Source: Pseudomonas hygromyciniae
GTDB lineage: Bacteria > Pseudomonadota > Gammaproteobacteria > Pseudomonadales > Pseudomonadaceae
DNA: 64,000 bases
Reading direction: 5' to 3'
Assembly (NCBI RefSeq): GCF_016925675.1
Contig: NZ_CP070506.1
Coordinates: forward strand, 5,702,501 to 5,766,500
Shown: piece by piece, positions 62,787 to 64,000 of the stretch
How the letters are laid out: each line of letters starts with the position of its first letter
How positions within the stretch are numbered: position 1 is the stretch's first letter
Program-made: the position numbers and the translations under genes
Notes under the pieces: generated by a model
What the model saw: the letters and a program-made list of their open reading frames with translations, nothing else
Databases searched by the model: none
What the model was told of the DNA's origin: nothing

Positions 62787-63926
62787 ATGAGCCAACTGCC
62801 TTTCCTGCCGTTTTCAAAACCCACCATTGATGAAGCCACCATTGCGGCGGTCGGTGATGTGTTGCGCTCTGGCTGGATCACCAGCGGGCCAAAGGTCCAG
62901 GCGTTCGAAGCACAGTTATCGGAATACTTTGGTGGACGGCCAGTGCGAACCTTCAACTCCGGCACTTGCACCATGGAGATTGCCCTGCGCATCGCCGGGG
63001 TTGGTCCAGGGGATGAAGTGATCACCACACCGATTTCCTGGGTAGCGACGGCCAACGTGATTCTGGAGGTGGGCGCCACGCCGGTGTTTGCCGATATCGA
63101 CCCCGTGACTCGCAATATTGACCTGGTTCAACTGGAAGCCGCTATCACACCGCGCACCAAGGCGATCATTCCGGTGTATCTGGCGGGCCTGCCGCTGGAC
63201 ATGCCGATGCTCTACGCCCTGGCCAACAAGTACGGGCTGCGCATCATCGAAGATGCCGCACAAGCGCTTGGGTCCAGCTGGGACGGCCAGAGGATCGGCG
63301 CCACCGGGGATTTTGTCTCGTTCAGCTTCCAGGCAAACAAGAACATCACCTCTTGCGAAGGCGGTTGCCTGGTGTTGAACAACGCCGAAGAAGCGCGCCT
63401 GGCGGAAAAGTACCGGCTGCAAGGCGTTACTCGCAGCGGCTTCGATGGCCTGGATGTGGATGTACTGGGCGGCAAGTTCAACATGACCGATGTCGCCGCG
63501 GCGATTGGTCTGGGCCAATTTGCCAACATCGAGCAGATCACTGCCCATCGACAGGCCCTGGCCCGGCATTATTTCGAGTGTTTTGGCCGTGACTTCGAGG
63601 CAACGTACGGCGCGCAGTTGCCGCCTGCCGACTTCGAAAACAGCAACTGGCACTTGTTCCAGTTGGTACTGCCCGAGCGCCGGGACGGCTTGCCTGCCCG
63701 CGCTACGTTCATGGAACAGATGCAAGCCCTGGGCGTGGGCATTGGCTATCACTACCCGCCGATCCATCTGCTGAGTTTGTACCGTGCACAGGGGTTCAAG
63801 GAAGGCATGTTCCCGGTGGCAGAGAGAGTCGGGCGTTTGATTGTGTCGTTGCCGATGTTTACGGCGATGACCAAGGCAGATGTGGAGCGCGCTGTTGCGG
63901 CGGTGAAGCAGGTGCTCAAGCCCTGA
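62787..63926 (+). CDS. DegT/DnrJ/EryC1/StrS-family aminotransferase (ArnB-like)
   Basis: 379-aa sugar aminotransferase. FSKPTIDEATIAAVGDVLRS, FNSGTCTMEIALRIAGVGPG (PLP phosphate), IIEDAAQALGSSWDGQRIG (Asp), internal PLP lysine near 185 in FQANKNITSCEGGCLVLNN. The pattern resembles ArnB, which makes UDP-L-Ara4N for lipid A, but the rest of an arn operon is not present nearby. A different sugar-nucleotide substrate is possible. Confidence 0.92.
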   Translation: MSQLPFLPFSKPTIDEATIAAVGDVLRSGWITSGPKVQAFEAQLSEYFGGRPVRTFNSGTCTMEIALRIAGVGPGDEVITTPISWVATANVILEVGATPVFADIDPVTRNIDLVQLEAAITPRTKAIIPVYLAGLPLDMPMLYALANKYGLRIIEDAAQALGSSWDGQRIGATGDFVSFSFQANKNITSCEGGCLVLNNAEEARLAEKYRLQGVTRSGFDGLDVDVLGGKFNMTDVAAAIGLGQFANIEQITAHRQALARHYFECFGRDFEATYGAQLPPADFENSNWHLFQLVLPERRDGLPARATFMEQMQALGVGIGYHYPPIHLLSLYRAQGFKEGMFPVAERVGRLIVSLPMFTAMTKADVERAVAAVKQVLKP

Positions 63927-63930
63927 GCTT

Positions 63931-63959
63931 TGTAGGAGCCGGCTTGCCGGCTCCTACAC
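63931..63959. repeat. Single REP-like palindrome
   Basis: TGTAGGAGCCGGC-TT-GCCGGCTCCTACA, a perfect short stem 4 bp beyond the aminotransferase stop, between convergent gene ends. It may terminate either transcript. Confidence 0.88.
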
Positions 63960-63970
63960 AAGAGGGGGCG

Positions 63971-64000
63971 TTATTCGCCGATGGCGGCCTTGTAGCCAGC
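63971..64000 (-). CDS. C-terminal end of an unidentified gene (cut by window edge)
   Basis: Minus-strand frame ending ...AGYKAAIGE followed by TAA (63973-63971). Only nine codons are visible, too few for identification. Its convergent position next to the palindrome supports a true gene end. Confidence 0.5.
   Translation of the reverse strand, partial: AGYKAAIGE

Noticed and set aside
62787..63926. Start of a lipid A arn operon
   Set aside because: The aminotransferase is ArnB-like, but a convergent gene end follows immediately and no arnC or arnA is adjacent.

Overview
The window is chromosomal DNA of a Pseudomonas, most likely the P. fluorescens group. Support: the spuA-H/spuI polyamine locus, the ilvA/rpiA, argA/argE and serA neighbourhoods in their Pseudomonas arrangement, an OprD-type porin, and about 18 copies of the GTGGGAGCGGGCTTGCTCGC-type REP palindrome, mostly as inverted pairs (REPINs) downstream of genes. 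This taxonomic call rests on recognition; no search was run.

Layout. 0-3.4 kb: partial LysR regulator, then the metal-efflux ATPase CadA divergent from its MerR-type regulator CadR over one shared operator. 3.4-11.2 kb: lgt-thyA, an NRDE protein, ptsP, and rppH, which is split by an IS481-type insertion sequence whose own transposase carries two frameshifts. 11.2-18.5 kb: ilvA/rpiA, an M28 peptidase fused to an autotransporter barrel, and two tandem SdiA-regulated-domain proteins. 18.7-29.7 kb: FAH hydrolase and a D-2-hydroxyglutarate dehydrogenase-like flavoprotein divergent from serA, several small conserved proteins, and a penicillin-acylase-family (HacB-like) enzyme. 29.7-33.2 kb: a small accessory block (AraC regulator, AhpD-like protein, GlxA-type regulator, HD-domain hydrolase) between the acylase and spuH; its first three genes are bracketed by the only two REPs with an extended arm.

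33.2-44.2 kb: the complete spermidine/putrescine uptake and catabolism operon spuABCDEFGH with divergent spuI. 44.2-53.8 kb: a TetR regulator and a sulfur-scavenging region (Mop-type molybdate-binding protein, ssuEADCB, 1-Cys peroxiredoxin LsfA, OprD-type porin, solitary tauA). 53.8-64 kb: argA and argE, a CYTH-CHAD triphosphatase, an Lrp regulator divergent from a small ACT-like protein, a GspE-family ATPase without other secretion genes, SPFH-NfeD membrane proteins, a DUF2388 protein behind a leader hairpin, and an ArnB-like aminotransferase.

The most notable observations are the IS disruption of rppH upstream of ptsP, REPINs that supply the stop codons of three genes, the extended-arm REPs around the accessory block, AT-rich inverted repeats upstream of ssuE and lsfA, and a substrate-binding protein that lacks much of its second lobe. 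No RNA gene, CRISPR array or prophage was seen.
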